From positions 1 to 64,000 of the forward strand of contig DASVQY010000025.1 of assembly GCA_036388895.1 (NCBI GenBank): a stretch of DNA of 64,000 nucleotides, read 5' to 3'. Numbering within the stretch: the first letter of the stretch is position 1; every line of letters starts with the position of its first letter. Positions 24,899 to 33,483 of this stretch are shown piece by piece. The notes beneath the pieces were generated by a model. The model was not told where the DNA came from. It searched no databases and saw only the letters and a list, made by a program, of their open reading frames with translations. The DNA is from SXVE01 sp036388895. GTDB lineage: Bacteria; Acidobacteriota; Blastocatellia; Pyrinomonadales; Pyrinomonadaceae. Made by a program: the position numbers and the translations under genes.

Positions 24899-26134
24899 TT
24901 ACTCTTCCCAGTCGCCGACGCCTTCCCGTTCGATGTGGTAGCCGGATTCGCGAAGGTGGCGTAAAACTTCGCGTCCGTGTTGCTCGTCGCGGACTTCTAA
25001 AAGCATTTCAATACCGGTTTTCCCGAGCGGCGCTAGCCACATCGCTCGGCGATGGTAAATCTCCATCACGTTGGCGCGCGTTTCGGCGACGTGTTCGAGC
25101 AATGCGGCGAGCATTCCCGGTCGGTCTAAAACTAAAAGTTTGAGCATTATATAACGCCCCTGCCGAACGAGAACTTGTTCCAAAACTCGCGCCAGAAGAT
25201 TCGGGTCAATATTTCCGCCGCACAAAACGGCGCAAACGGTATCATCAGAATTTACTTTAACTTTTTTCGCTAAAAGCGCCGCCAAACCTGCGGCACCCGC
25301 GCCTTCAACGACGAGACGATTGTTTTGCACGCAAAACAGAATCGCGCGGGCGATCTCGTCTTCGGACACTTCGACGACTTCATCAACATACTTTTCGATA
25401 ATCGGCAGAGTTAGATTGCCCGGATGTTTAACGGCGATGCCGTCCGCAATCGTTTGTCCCATTTCGACGCCGACAGGCTTTCCCGCTTTAAGAGATGCGT
25501 TGACCGGCGCGGCGACTTCCGCTTGAACGCCGATGACGCGAGCGTTCGGCAATAGAGATTTAACGGCAATGGCGATACCGGAAATTATACCGCCGCCGCC
25601 AATCGGAACGACGACAACCGATGCATCAGGAAGCGTTTCGGCAATCTCCAAGCCGATTGTTCCCTGCCCGGCGATAATTTTTTCGTCGTCGAAAGCGTGA
25701 ACATACGTGTAACCGTGCCGCGCCTGCAATTCCTTTGAATGATTAAAGGCTTCATCAAACGTCGTTCCGTACAGAACTACTTCCGCGCCGAAGTTTTTCG
25801 TCGCCGTTACCTTTGTCAAAGGCGCGAATTCCGGCAAAACGATTGTGGCTTTTATGTTGTGCATCAACGCGGCGAGAGCGACACCCTGCGCGTGATTTCC
25901 AGCCGAAGCGCAAATTACGCCGCGACGTTTTTCTTCATCGGTCAAACGGTGAATTTTGTTGTATGCGCCGCGAATTTTGAACGAACCGCTTTTTTGCAGA
26001 GATTCCGCTTTCAAGTAAGCGGTTTTCGCACCGATTTCGCGCGAAAGTTTGCCGTCGGATATAAACGGCGTCGGAATAATAATATCTTTTATGATTTCTC
26101 GGGCGTCTCGAATATCGGAAAGTGTAACGGTCAT
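24899..26134 (-). CDS. ilvA: threonine ammonia-lyase (threonine dehydratase)
   Basis: A PLP enzyme converting threonine to 2-oxobutanoate, the first step toward isoleucine, or catabolic in TdcB-like forms. In 411 residues it has the fold-type II core with Lys53 in SGSFKIRGAYNK, SAGNHAQGVAL, the glycine-rich phosphate loop VPIGGGGIISG and CGGNIDPN. A C-terminal ACT-type domain (from about 330, LVLDRPGMLAALLEHV) may bind an allosteric effector. No other isoleucine genes are nearby, so biosynthetic versus catabolic use cannot be decided. Confidence 0.93.
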   Translation of the reverse strand: MTVTLSDIRDAREIIKDIIIPTPFISDGKLSREIGAKTAYLKAESLQKSGSFKIRGAYNKIHRLTDEEKRRGVICASAGNHAQGVALAALMHNIKATIVLPEFAPLTKVTATKNFGAEVVLYGTTFDEAFNHSKELQARHGYTYVHAFDDEKIIAGQGTIGLEIAETLPDASVVVVPIGGGGIISGIAIAVKSLLPNARVIGVQAEVAAPVNASLKAGKPVGVEMGQTIADGIAVKHPGNLTLPIIEKYVDEVVEVSEDEIARAILFCVQNNRLVVEGAGAAGLAALLAKKVKVNSDDTVCAVLCGGNIDPNLLARVLEQVLVRQGRYIMLKLLVLDRPGMLAALLEHVAETRANVMEIYHRRAMWLAPLGKTGIEMLLEVRDEQHGREVLRHLRESGYHIEREGVGDWEE

Positions 26135-26291
26135 AATTTTGAACGATTATACGCCGAAAACTTTTCCGATTGTAGTTTTGAACTTAAGAAATTCGTTTTA
26201 AGAAGAAATGAATTTCTTTTTTGTGCTTTCTTTGTCTTTTGCGGCGATTATTTCCTTTATTCAGCGGAATTTCTCAAATTTTGAAGTCATT

Positions 26292-26723
26292 TCAAGTTTC
26301 GCTTTGACGATTTACTAAAACGCTCAAAGCGAGTAAAAGTAAAATTTTAGTGATTTCAAATGCGATATAAATAAAATGCGTCGCCGAATCGGGCGGCGTC
26401 TGCCCGCTCGTTATCGTATCAATTCTGGCAATCAAATTCGGTATCAGCCAGAAAGTTTGCGCCAGTAAAATAAAAAGAATCGCGCCGAAAACGATTCTCG
26501 CTTTTTTCGCACCGGCAAAAGCGTAAAGCGCGACGGCGAGAACAACAGCAATAATGCATTCGGCGCGATTTAAAGCCGTAAAAACGAGTTTTCCGATGCC
26601 GAGTCCGAGCTCGCGCGTGATGCCCGGAGCCTGAAATTTCAACTGCGCTTCCATCGCAATGGCGATAACCATTCCGCACCACAAAGGCGGCAGAATTCTT
26701 TGTAAGACGAGAGCTACCTTCAT
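26292..26723 (-). CDS. DUF4149-like four-helix membrane protein
   Basis: A 143-residue protein with four hydrophobic helices (about 7-27, 43-70, 75-95 and 115-137), similar in layout to DUF4149 proteins. Polar motifs include the conserved-looking LNRAEC at the start of the second helix and ARIDT in the loop before the last. Function unknown. It lies 9 nt downstream of sufU on the same strand, so it is probably the last gene of the SUF transcription unit. Confidence 0.75.
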   Translation of the reverse strand: MKVALVLQRILPPLWCGMVIAIAMEAQLKFQAPGITRELGLGIGKLVFTALNRAECIIAVVLAVALYAFAGAKKARIVFGAILFILLAQTFWLIPNLIARIDTITSGQTPPDSATHFIYIAFEITKILLLLALSVLVNRQSET

Positions 26724-26732
26724 TGATTACGA

Positions 26733-27182
26733 TTACTCGGTGGAAACCTCGACTTCATTGTTCAAGGCGGCGTGAAGCGTGTGCCAACTCAAAGAAGCGC
26801 ATTTTACTCGTGCCGGAAATTCCAGGACTCCGGCGAAGATTTTCAATCTTCCGAGATGATTTTCCTCGGTTTCAATATCAAGCTCGCCTGTCACCATCCG
26901 GTGGAATTCATCGAATAAAATTTCGGCTTCTTCTTTCGATTTCCCTTTAACGACCTGCGTCATCATACTCGCCGAAGCCTTGGAAATCGCGCAGCCCGAA
27001 CCTTTGAAAGCGACATCTTTAACCTTATCCGCTTCCATTTCGACGTAAACTCTGAGCGCATCGCCGCACAACGGATTATTCCCGTCCGCCGTCTGCGTCG
27101 CCGTTTCAATCGCGCGGAAATTTCGCGGATTTTTGTTGTGATCTAAAATAACCTCTTGATATAAATCGTTTAACTCGGACAT
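26733..27182 (-). CDS. sufU: SufU/IscU-like iron-sulfur cluster assembly scaffold
   Basis: A 149-residue scaffold or sulfur acceptor for SufS. The start at 27182 (MSELNDLYQEVILDHNKNPRN) matches the family; 34 upstream codons in frame are unlike it. The three cluster or zinc Cys are in NPLCGD, GSGCAISKAS and RVKCASLSW, with the conserved Asp of CGD. The insertion between the second and third Cys is of SufU type. It is downstream of sufS and a cupin gene within the minus-strand SUF cluster. Confidence 0.93.
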   Translation of the reverse strand: MSELNDLYQEVILDHNKNPRNFRAIETATQTADGNNPLCGDALRVYVEMEADKVKDVAFKGSGCAISKASASMMTQVVKGKSKEEAEILFDEFHRMVTGELDIETEENHLGRLKIFAGVLEFPARVKCASLSWHTLHAALNNEVEVSTE

Positions 27183-27207
27183 AAGATTTTTTCGGATATC
27201 GCTTCGA

Positions 27208-27570
27208 CTAAATTTTATCGCCAATAGGCGCGGTGAAATTTTCGTTAATGATATTTCCCGTATTGAGCAATTGTGCCGGTTCAAATAATAAAACTTCGAC
27301 TTCCATTTCAGCTACGGGACGATGCTCGACGCCGCGCGGGACAATCACAAACTCACCTTCGTTTAATTCAACTGTTTTATCACGAAATTCGATGCGAAAA
27401 CTTCCCTTGACTGCTAAAAACATCTCGTCTTCCGCTTCGTGATGATGCCACGGAAATTCGCCTTGAAACTTTACGATTTTAACTTCCTGACCGTTTAGTT
27501 CGCCGATTACTTTCGGTCGCCAATGTTCGTTTATCAAAGCGAATTTTTTGGCTAAATTTACTTTTTCCAT
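27208..27570 (-). CDS. small cupin-domain protein
   Basis: A 120-residue single-cupin protein. Motif 1 is WHHHEAEDEMFLAVKG and motif 2 is GEFVIVPRGVEHRPVA, giving the usual His, His, Glu and His metal ligands. The start MEKVNLAKKF is encoded where the preceding gene's reading frame still runs, so the two genes overlap by 92 nt. The substrate is unknown. Its place between sufS and sufU suggests co-transcription with the SUF genes, though a role in cluster assembly is unproven. Confidence 0.88.
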   Translation of the reverse strand: MEKVNLAKKFALINEHWRPKVIGELNGQEVKIVKFQGEFPWHHHEAEDEMFLAVKGSFRIEFRDKTVELNEGEFVIVPRGVEHRPVAEMEVEVLLFEPAQLLNTGNIINENFTAPIGDKI

Positions 27571-28027
27571 TTTTAATCACTGGCAAATTCAAGCCCGCTG
27601 TTTGATTTTGTGGCTTCGTCGCGCCGGCGAGAATTTTGTTAACGGCTTTTAACAAATGCTCGCTCGGCGCACCGTTTTTTATTTTCAAACATTCCATTTT
27701 GAGTGTAGATATTTCCGAAGAGAAATAAGTCGCGCAATTATACCAATCCCAGAATCGCCCTAACATCGGAAAGCCTTTTCCCTTCGCTGACTCTAAAAAG
27801 TTGTTTTCTCTTCGCCTGCTAAAATTAGCACAATCTTCATCTTCTCGCTGTTCGACAGGTGACAAATTTATGTAAAGAAAATTTTGTAACGCCTCAAAAT
27901 CATCGTATTCAAAATTGAAATCTAAAACTCGGTCGCCTGCCCTCTCGTTCAAGAGCATAACTTCACATTGTCGCCTTTCGTCGAATACAAGAATCGGATT
28001 TTTAACTACGCAAATATTGAAACTCAT
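27479..28027 (-). CDS. hypothetical protein overlapping the cupin gene, possibly frameshifted
   Basis: A 182-codon frame not matched to any family. Residues 1 to about 150 look protein-like (acidic, aromatic: DFNFEYDDFEALQNFLYINLS, GRFWDWYNCATYF). The last 30 residues (KFSQKIRFDKRTLATESNRR) are an out-of-frame reading of the cupin N-terminus. A lost stop or frameshift near 27580 would explain the 92-nt overlap. It sits between sufS and the cupin gene on the same strand. Confidence 0.55.
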   Translation of the reverse strand: MSFNICVVKNPILVFDERRQCEVMLLNERAGDRVLDFNFEYDDFEALQNFLYINLSPVEQREDEDCANFSRRRENNFLESAKGKGFPMLGRFWDWYNCATYFSSEISTLKMECLKIKNGAPSEHLLKAVNKILAGATKPQNQTAGLNLPVIKNGKSKFSQKIRFDKRTLATESNRRTKRSGS

Positions 28028-28107
28028 ATCAACAAAACAGAATTAAAAATCAGAACAGCTCAGAAAACTTTTAATTTTGCCTCAAAAAGAGTCATAAAAA
28101 CAATTTC

Positions 28108-29331
28108 TCACGCGAAAACGTCAATCACTTTCTGAATTGAATCCGCTAAAACGTCAACTTCCTCGCGCGTGTTGTAAAAAGCGAACGAGGCGCGCGCCGT
28201 TGCAGGAACATCAAAAAACCGCATTACAGGCTGAGCGCAGTGATGACCGGCGCGAATGGCAATGCCCGATTGGTCTAAAATCGTGCCGATGTCGTGCGGG
28301 TGAACGTTTTCGATCGTAAAAGATAAAACCGACGCTTTTTCCCGCGCCGTTCCGATTAATTTTACGCCTTCGATTGCCGACAATTTTTCAGTCGCGTATT
28401 CCAAAAGCGAATGTTCATAGGCTGCAGCCGCTTCAAAGTCAATCGAGTTCAAATAATCAATCGCCGCGCCAAGTCCTATTTGCGCGGCAATCGCCGGAGT
28501 TCCGGCTTCAAATTTTTCGGGAATCGGCGCAAACGTTGATTTCTCGAAACTCACGGTGCGAATCATTCCGCCGCCGGTTTGATACGGAGGCATTTTGTCC
28601 AAAAATTCGCGCTTACCGTAAAGCACGCCGCTGCCCGTCGGTGCATACATTTTGTGACCTGAAAACGTAAAGAAATCCGCGTCCAAATCCTGCACGTCAA
28701 CCGGAAAATGCGGAACCGACTGCGCCGCGTCAACCAAAACAGGCACGCCGAATTTATGCGCCGTTGCAATCATTTCTTTAACCGGATTGATTGTTCCGAG
28801 TGAATTTGAAACGTGCGAAATGGCGACTATCTTCGTTCGCTCGTTCAGCATATTCTCGTATTCTTCAATGACGAGCTCGCCGCGCTCGTTCATCGGAATC
28901 ACTTTAATTTTCGCGCCTTTTTCCTCTGCCAGAATCTGCCACGGAATGATATTGGCGTGATGTTCCATCGCGGAAATGATGATTTCATCGCCTTCACCCA
29001 CAAATTTGCGCCCGTAAGAATAAGCGACCAGATTCACACCTTCCGTGCAGCCGCGCACAAAAAGACACTCTTTCGCTTCCCGCGCATTGATAAATCGTTT
29101 TACCTTTTCTCGCGCCGCTTCATAAGCCGTCGTGGCATTTTGACTGAGATAATGCACGCCGCGATGAATGTTTGAATGTTCTTCCCTGAGATATTTTGAG
29201 CCGCGATCAATTACAACCTGCGGCACCTGCGAGGAAGCCGCATTATCGAGATAACGAAGCGGCTTGCCATTCACCGTCTGCGATAAAACGGGAAAATCTT
29301 GACGAATTTTTTCAACGTCCCAATTACTCAT
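28108..29331 (-). CDS. sufS: SufS-type cysteine desulfurase
   Basis: A PLP-dependent group II cysteine desulfurase delivering persulfide sulfur to SufU. It has the N-terminus RQDFPVLSQTVNGKPLRYLDNAASSQ, the GVHYLSQNAT region, PLP Lys in FSGHKMYAPTGSGVLYG, and catalytic Cys in RAGHHCAQPVM. The family start MSNWDVEKIR at 29331 was taken; in-frame ATGs at 29352 and 29361 are possible and neither has a clear ribosome site. It belongs to the Rrf2-headed SUF cluster. Confidence 0.94.
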   Translation of the reverse strand: MSNWDVEKIRQDFPVLSQTVNGKPLRYLDNAASSQVPQVVIDRGSKYLREEHSNIHRGVHYLSQNATTAYEAAREKVKRFINAREAKECLFVRGCTEGVNLVAYSYGRKFVGEGDEIIISAMEHHANIIPWQILAEEKGAKIKVIPMNERGELVIEEYENMLNERTKIVAISHVSNSLGTINPVKEMIATAHKFGVPVLVDAAQSVPHFPVDVQDLDADFFTFSGHKMYAPTGSGVLYGKREFLDKMPPYQTGGGMIRTVSFEKSTFAPIPEKFEAGTPAIAAQIGLGAAIDYLNSIDFEAAAAYEHSLLEYATEKLSAIEGVKLIGTAREKASVLSFTIENVHPHDIGTILDQSGIAIRAGHHCAQPVMRFFDVPATARASFAFYNTREEVDVLADSIQKVIDVFA

Positions 29332-29368
29332 TTCTTTTACTGCTATTTTCATATTTAACAACCAAAGC

Positions 29369-29713
29369 TCACGGATTAAATCTCATACCGTAGGACATCA
29401 CACCAATTACTAACCAAACGACAAAGAGCCAAGGAAGGGTCAATAAATTACAAATTCCGAGAACCAAAAATTCCGCTCTTTTATGACCCTTTAAGATAAA
29501 CCATCTGCCAACAAGCCAAATGCTCAATATAAGCGGTGCAATCGTTGCGCCAATTACCAAACCCGCTAAAATAAACTCTGGAATAGGGAGAGAGATTACA
29601 TTTAGTTTTGAACGTGAATCAATAAAATCCGGCAATATCACTAAGAAAGATGGCGCAATTAAGGAAAACCACCCAATCTTTAAAAGTAGTTTGTTTTCAA
29701 CCATAAAAATCAA
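29369..29713 (-). CDS. small three-helix membrane protein, unknown
   Basis: A 114-residue protein with three predicted transmembrane helices (about 10-27, 45-68 and 85-108). Not recognised as a named family. AAGGGG stands 5 nt before a TTG start at 29713; an ATG three codons later (MVENKLLL) is the alternative. It lies between the RHH protein gene and sufS within the SUF strand. Its AT-rich, less codon-biased sequence suggests a recent insertion. Confidence 0.65.
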   Translation of the reverse strand: MIFMVENKLLLKIGWFSLIAPSFLVILPDFIDSRSKLNVISLPIPEFILAGLVIGATIAPLILSIWLVGRWFILKGHKRAEFLVLGICNLLTLPWLFVVWLVIGVMSYGMRFNP

Positions 29714-29913
29714 TTTTGCCCCTTAATTTCTTTGACTCCTCAGTTCGTGCTAAAAATACTCAAAATCGCTTGGCTTTTATAAAATTCTACTGTATTTGAT
29801 ATAAATGTGCTGTTTGTGGTTAAGTAACAATTCATCAATACAATTACACAGTAAAACATCAAAATATTGACGATAGATTTTATTAGAACATCGTGCCGAC
29901 GCTTTCCGATTAT

Positions 29914-30102
29914 TTATCTTTTGCCGATTTTTCCATTAGCCGTTTCAACTTCCAAATTAACTGGTGCTTTTGCTTCTTCGCGTTCGATGAATTCACTCAA
30001 AGCACGTTCGATAACGGCTGCGCGTTTGTTTTTGTCACCTGCGATAAGGTCTATTTTCGCCAGCAGAGCTTCTTCAATGATTAAATTTGTTCTGACTCTC
30101 AT
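29914..30102 (-). CDS. ribbon-helix-helix (VapB/CopG-like) protein without toxin partner
   Basis: A 62-residue protein beginning MRVRTNLIIEEALL, with an RHH-type beta strand followed by helices (KRAAVIERALSEFIERE) as in VapB/CopG antitoxins and small repressors. The stop is 200 nt upstream of the next gene, and no PIN-domain or other toxin gene is present on either side. It begins 6 nt after sufD. It may be an orphan antitoxin or a small regulator; the spacer 29714-29913 shows no gene. Confidence 0.75.
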   Translation of the reverse strand: MRVRTNLIIEEALLAKIDLIAGDKNKRAAVIERALSEFIEREEAKAPVNLEVETANGKIGKR

Positions 30103-30108
30103 AATTTT

Positions 30109-31413
30109 TTACGCTTCTAAACTCACATTGAGTCGATTCAAAACAGCCTCGTCCAATTGTTTTTTGATTGATTCAATTTCAATTTTATTTACAATCTCTT
30201 CCGCAAAACCGTAGGTCAAAAGATTTCGCGCCAAATCTTCGTTCAAGCCTCGTGAAAGAAGGTAAAACAATTCCTCTTCTTCCAATTGCCCGACCGTAGC
30301 GCCGTGCGAGCATTTCACGTCGTCGTTGAAAATTTCTAACTGCGGCTTTGTATCAACGCGGGCGTCGTTCGACAAAAGCAAATTTTTATTCGATTGCTGC
30401 GCGTCGGTTCCCGAAGCGTTTTCTCGAACGAAAACTTTGCCGTTGAATACGCCGCGCGATTTGTCGTTTAGAACGCCTTTGTAAGTTTGATGCGAATTGC
30501 AGTTCGGCACCGCGTGATCAATTACCGAGTGCGTGTCGTGATGCTGATTTCCATTGAGCATATAAAGCCCGTCAACGAACGCTTCGCCGCCTTCCGCGTT
30601 GAATTTTACGCGCACATCGTGACGCGATAGTTTTCCGCCGAGATTAATATTTGTCGAATCGTAAATGCTGCCGCGATTGATTTCCGCCGCTGTGGTTCCG
30701 ATGTGAAATCCTTCATGGCTTTCGCGCTGAACGCGAAAATGCTTGAGTTTCGCTTCATCAGCCAGAAATACTTCAATTACAGCATTCGTCAAATATTTTG
30801 TTTCCTCGCTGCGCGTGTAACTTTCGATAATCGTCGCTTCGGCAAAACTTTCGGCAACAACCAAAATGCGCGGAAAACTCGGTTTATTTCCAGTCGAAAC
30901 GTACAAAAGATGAATCGGCGCTTCGATTTTCGTGTTTTTTGGAACGAACAAAAATAACCCGTTTTCCGTAAAAGCGGTGTTAAGCGCCGTAAAGCCGTTG
31001 AAATCGAAAGGCACAAATTTAGTCAGATTGCTTTCGATAATTCCCGCAAACTTTTCGTCTTTCAATGCTTTATCAAACGTCAGCGCGATTAAATCGTTCG
31101 GAACGACGGAATTTACTTCGTCGAACACTCCATCAACAAAAACGAGTCTGCTTTCTGCGGCTTCTGCGTAAGTAAATTTATCCAAACTTTCCGCATCGAG
31201 AACGCTTTCCCCGAAAGCAAACTCTTCTCCCGCAATCAGCGCGGCGTTCGTATATTTCCAATCTTCGTTTTTCGGCGTCGGAAAACCATTTTCGACGAAA
31301 AAGCCGAACGCTTCTTCGCGAATAGATTTTAGCCAATCCGGTTGATTGGATTCTCTTAAGCTGCGCCGAAATTGCGCGCTGTAAATTGTTTCCTTTGCCG
31401 TTTGCGACATCAT
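30109..31413 (-). CDS. sufD: SufD, Fe-S assembly scaffold component
   Basis: Part of the SufBC2D complex that builds [Fe-S] clusters. 434 residues from the ATG at 31413, chosen because AAGGAA lies just before it; an earlier ATG overlaps sufC. The right-handed beta-helix core contains SRHDVRVKFNAEGGEA, the conserved HDTHSVIDHAVPNCNSHQ and the C-terminal KCSHGATVGQLEEEELFYLLSRG. It follows sufC closely and precedes the RHH gene. Confidence 0.94.
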   Translation of the reverse strand: MMSQTAKETIYSAQFRRSLRESNQPDWLKSIREEAFGFFVENGFPTPKNEDWKYTNAALIAGEEFAFGESVLDAESLDKFTYAEAAESRLVFVDGVFDEVNSVVPNDLIALTFDKALKDEKFAGIIESNLTKFVPFDFNGFTALNTAFTENGLFLFVPKNTKIEAPIHLLYVSTGNKPSFPRILVVAESFAEATIIESYTRSEETKYLTNAVIEVFLADEAKLKHFRVQRESHEGFHIGTTAAEINRGSIYDSTNINLGGKLSRHDVRVKFNAEGGEAFVDGLYMLNGNQHHDTHSVIDHAVPNCNSHQTYKGVLNDKSRGVFNGKVFVRENASGTDAQQSNKNLLLSNDARVDTKPQLEIFNDDVKCSHGATVGQLEEEELFYLLSRGLNEDLARNLLTYGFAEEIVNKIEIESIKKQLDEAVLNRLNVSLEA

Positions 31414-31420
31414 AATTTCC

Positions 31421-32176
31421 TTATTTTGCATTTGCCGATTTCACCCAGTCGTAACCTTTTTCTTCGAGTTCGAGCGCAAGTTCTTTGCCGCCTTGTTTGA
31501 CGATTTTTCCGTTTGCCAGAACGTGTACGAAATCAGGCTCGATGTAATTTAAAAGCCGCTGATAATGCGTCACGAGAACGATTGCGTTTTCCGAACTTCT
31601 TAATTTATTCACGCCTTCTGCGACGATTCGCAAAGCGTCAATGTCCAATCCCGAATCGGTTTCGTCCAAAACAGCGAGCTTAGGCTGCAAAACCGCCATT
31701 TGCAAAATTTCGTTGCGTTTCTTTTCGCCGCCGGAAAAGCCTTCGTTGACCGAACGCTTGAAAAACGAAGAATCCATTTCGACGATTTTCGCCCGCTCTT
31801 TTAACAAATCATTGAATTCGAGCGGATCGAGTTCTTCTTCGCCGATATGCTTCATCTTTTCATTGTAAGCGAGACGCAAAAATTGCGAATTCGACACGCC
31901 TGGAACTTCAACCGGATATTGAAAAGCAAGAAAAACGCCTTCGCGGGCGCGCTCGTCCGGGTCGAGTTCAAGCAAATTTTTGCCTTCGAAAATCACTTCA
32001 CCGGAAATGACTTCGTAGCCCGGATGACCGGCGAGAACTTTCGCCAAAGTAGATTTTCCCGAACCGTTCGGTCCCATAATGGCGTGAACTTCGCCTTTGT
32101 TGATGTTCAGCGATAAACCTTTCAGAATTTCCCTTTCTTCAATACCAGCGTGTAAATCTTTGATTTCTAATAACAT
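31421..32176 (-). CDS. sufC: SufC, Fe-S assembly ATPase
   Basis: An ABC-type ATPase of 251 residues that energises SufBC2D. Walker A is GPNGSGKS (around 35-42), the Q-loop is FLAFQYPVEVPGV (SUF-type), the signature is FSGGEKKR, Walker B is LAVLDETDSGLDID and the H-loop is VTHYQRLL. It lies between the DJ-1/PfpI gene and sufD, so in this genome sufB and sufC are separated by three unrelated genes. Confidence 0.97.
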   Translation of the reverse strand: MLLEIKDLHAGIEEREILKGLSLNINKGEVHAIMGPNGSGKSTLAKVLAGHPGYEVISGEVIFEGKNLLELDPDERAREGVFLAFQYPVEVPGVSNSQFLRLAYNEKMKHIGEEELDPLEFNDLLKERAKIVEMDSSFFKRSVNEGFSGGEKKRNEILQMAVLQPKLAVLDETDSGLDIDALRIVAEGVNKLRSSENAIVLVTHYQRLLNYIEPDFVHVLANGKIVKQGGKELALELEEKGYDWVKSANAK

Positions 32177-32200
32177 TTTCTTGTACTTTCCCTTAATAAA

Positions 32201-32818
32201 TTAAACTGTCATTGCTTTTGTCGGCGCGGCGTAAAGTTTTGTTATTTCTTCGACATCGCTGAAATTCAAGCCTTCGCCGACCGGCTGAATTGATTTCAAA
32301 ATCAAATCGCGCCAGTTTTTCCCCGCCGTATTTTCAATTATCCAGCCGCACAAATATTGCGAAGCGAGACATCCGCCCGCCGTCGCCACGTTTCCGTTTG
32401 CGACAAAAGGTTTTTCAATGGTTTCAACACCAAAACTTTCGAGGGCAGCTTTTGAAGTCGGGTAAGTCGTCGCCGTTTTTCCTTCGAGCAAACCTAATGC
32501 CGCTAAAATCAATGCGCCAGAGCAAATCGAACCGATGAATTGTTTTTCGGGATTTAATCTAAATCTTTTCAGCCAATTCTCGTCCTTGATTCGCTCGCGA
32601 GTGCCTTGCCCGCTGACAAATAAAACGGCATCGGCGTCGTTTGCTTCTTCGATTCGTCCGTGCGTCGCTATTGAAATTCCGGTCGCGGAAACGTGCGCTT
32701 CGCTTTCGCCTAAAATCTTTACCTTCCAATTTTCGACCCGCACCCGATTGAGCAAATCCCACATTAAAAACAAATCAACGTCGGTGAATTTATCGAAAAT
32801 AACAATCGCAATTTTCAT
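32201..32818 (-). CDS. DJ-1/PfpI family protein
   Basis: A 205-residue class I glutamine amidotransferase-like protein of the DJ-1/PfpI type. The nucleophile elbow is GSICSGALILAALG (Cys99), and the N-terminal FDKFTDVDLFLMWDLLNRV resembles isonitrile hydratase and ThiJ-like members. Met at 32818 is preferred because the beta strand starts immediately; 10 extra charged codons upstream are unlikely. It is inserted between ridA and sufC. Whether it acts as hydratase, deglycase or chaperone cannot be said. Confidence 0.85.
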   Translation of the reverse strand: MKIAIVIFDKFTDVDLFLMWDLLNRVRVENWKVKILGESEAHVSATGISIATHGRIEEANDADAVLFVSGQGTRERIKDENWLKRFRLNPEKQFIGSICSGALILAALGLLEGKTATTYPTSKAALESFGVETIEKPFVANGNVATAGGCLASQYLCGWIIENTAGKNWRDLILKSIQPVGEGLNFSDVEEITKLYAAPTKAMTV

Positions 32819-32861
32819 CTTTTTATTCTTCGCTTCCGCGCGTTGCAACTCGCTCTGATTT

Positions 32862-33242
32862 TTACTTATTCACAGCCGCAATCGCTTGAATCTCAATCTT
32901 CGTTCCAAAATGCAAATCTTTGACCGGAACAATCGCTCTCGCCGGACGATGATCGCCTAAAATTCGCGCGTAAACTTCATTGACTTTATCCCAAAGTTCC
33001 ATATCGGAAACGTAAATAGTCATTTGAACGACGTTCTGCAAATCGCTGTTCGCTTCGTGCAAAACCTTTTCGACGTTTAATAAAGCGAGTTCGGTCTGCG
33101 CTTCGATTGATCCGGTTTCGACTTCGCGAGTCGTCATATCCATCGGTAACTGACCGGAAACATAAACTAAACCGTTGTGAACAATCGCTTGCGAATAATG
33201 TCCTTTCGGAATCGGCGTATTTTTAACCTGTACTTTTTCCAT
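32862..33242 (-). CDS. ridA: RidA family enamine/imine deaminase
   Basis: A 126-residue RidA/YjgF protein that hydrolyses reactive enamines produced by PLP enzymes such as threonine dehydratase. Motifs are GHYSQAIVHNGLVYVSGQLP, TIYVSDMELWDKVN and the arginine loop HRPARAIVPV. It overlaps the CBU_0592-like gene by 20 nt. Placement inside a SUF cluster is unusual but could protect PLP-dependent SufS from 2-aminoacrylate (inference); ilvA is also nearby. Confidence 0.93.
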   Translation of the reverse strand: MEKVQVKNTPIPKGHYSQAIVHNGLVYVSGQLPMDMTTREVETGSIEAQTELALLNVEKVLHEANSDLQNVVQMTIYVSDMELWDKVNEVYARILGDHRPARAIVPVKDLHFGTKIEIQAIAAVNK

Positions 33243-33483
33243 ATTTTTTTCTAATCGTCAAAATTGCGAAAAAAGCAATCACCGTCCACACCGCATTTAC
33301 AAAGCTCGACGGATAAGCTCCGTAATAAATCGTATTAATCAATAACAAAACGCTCGCCGTAATATTCAGCCATTGATAAGTCTGCGAATCGGCTTCCAGC
33401 TTTTTGAAAGAAACGAGCGCATAAGCTAAAAGAAGTAAAAAAGCGCCTATCCATCCAAGAATGTTTAGTAAAAGGCTCTCCAT
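33223..33483 (-). CDS. CBU_0592-like small membrane protein
   Basis: An 86-residue protein with three predicted membrane helices (about 5-24, 36-52 and 58-78), containing the family-like GWIGAFLLLLAYALVS and YQWLNITASVLLLINT. Such CBU_0592 proteins have unknown function. It overlaps ridA by 20 nt downstream and shares one base with the sufB stop upstream, so translational coupling in the operon is likely. Confidence 0.8.
   Translation of the reverse strand: MESLLLNILGWIGAFLLLLAYALVSFKKLEADSQTYQWLNITASVLLLINTIYYGAYPSSFVNAVWTVIAFFAILTIRKKYGKSTG

Noticed and set aside
29914..30102. Complete toxin-antitoxin module
   Set aside because: Only an RHH antitoxin-like gene is present; no toxin gene lies on either side.
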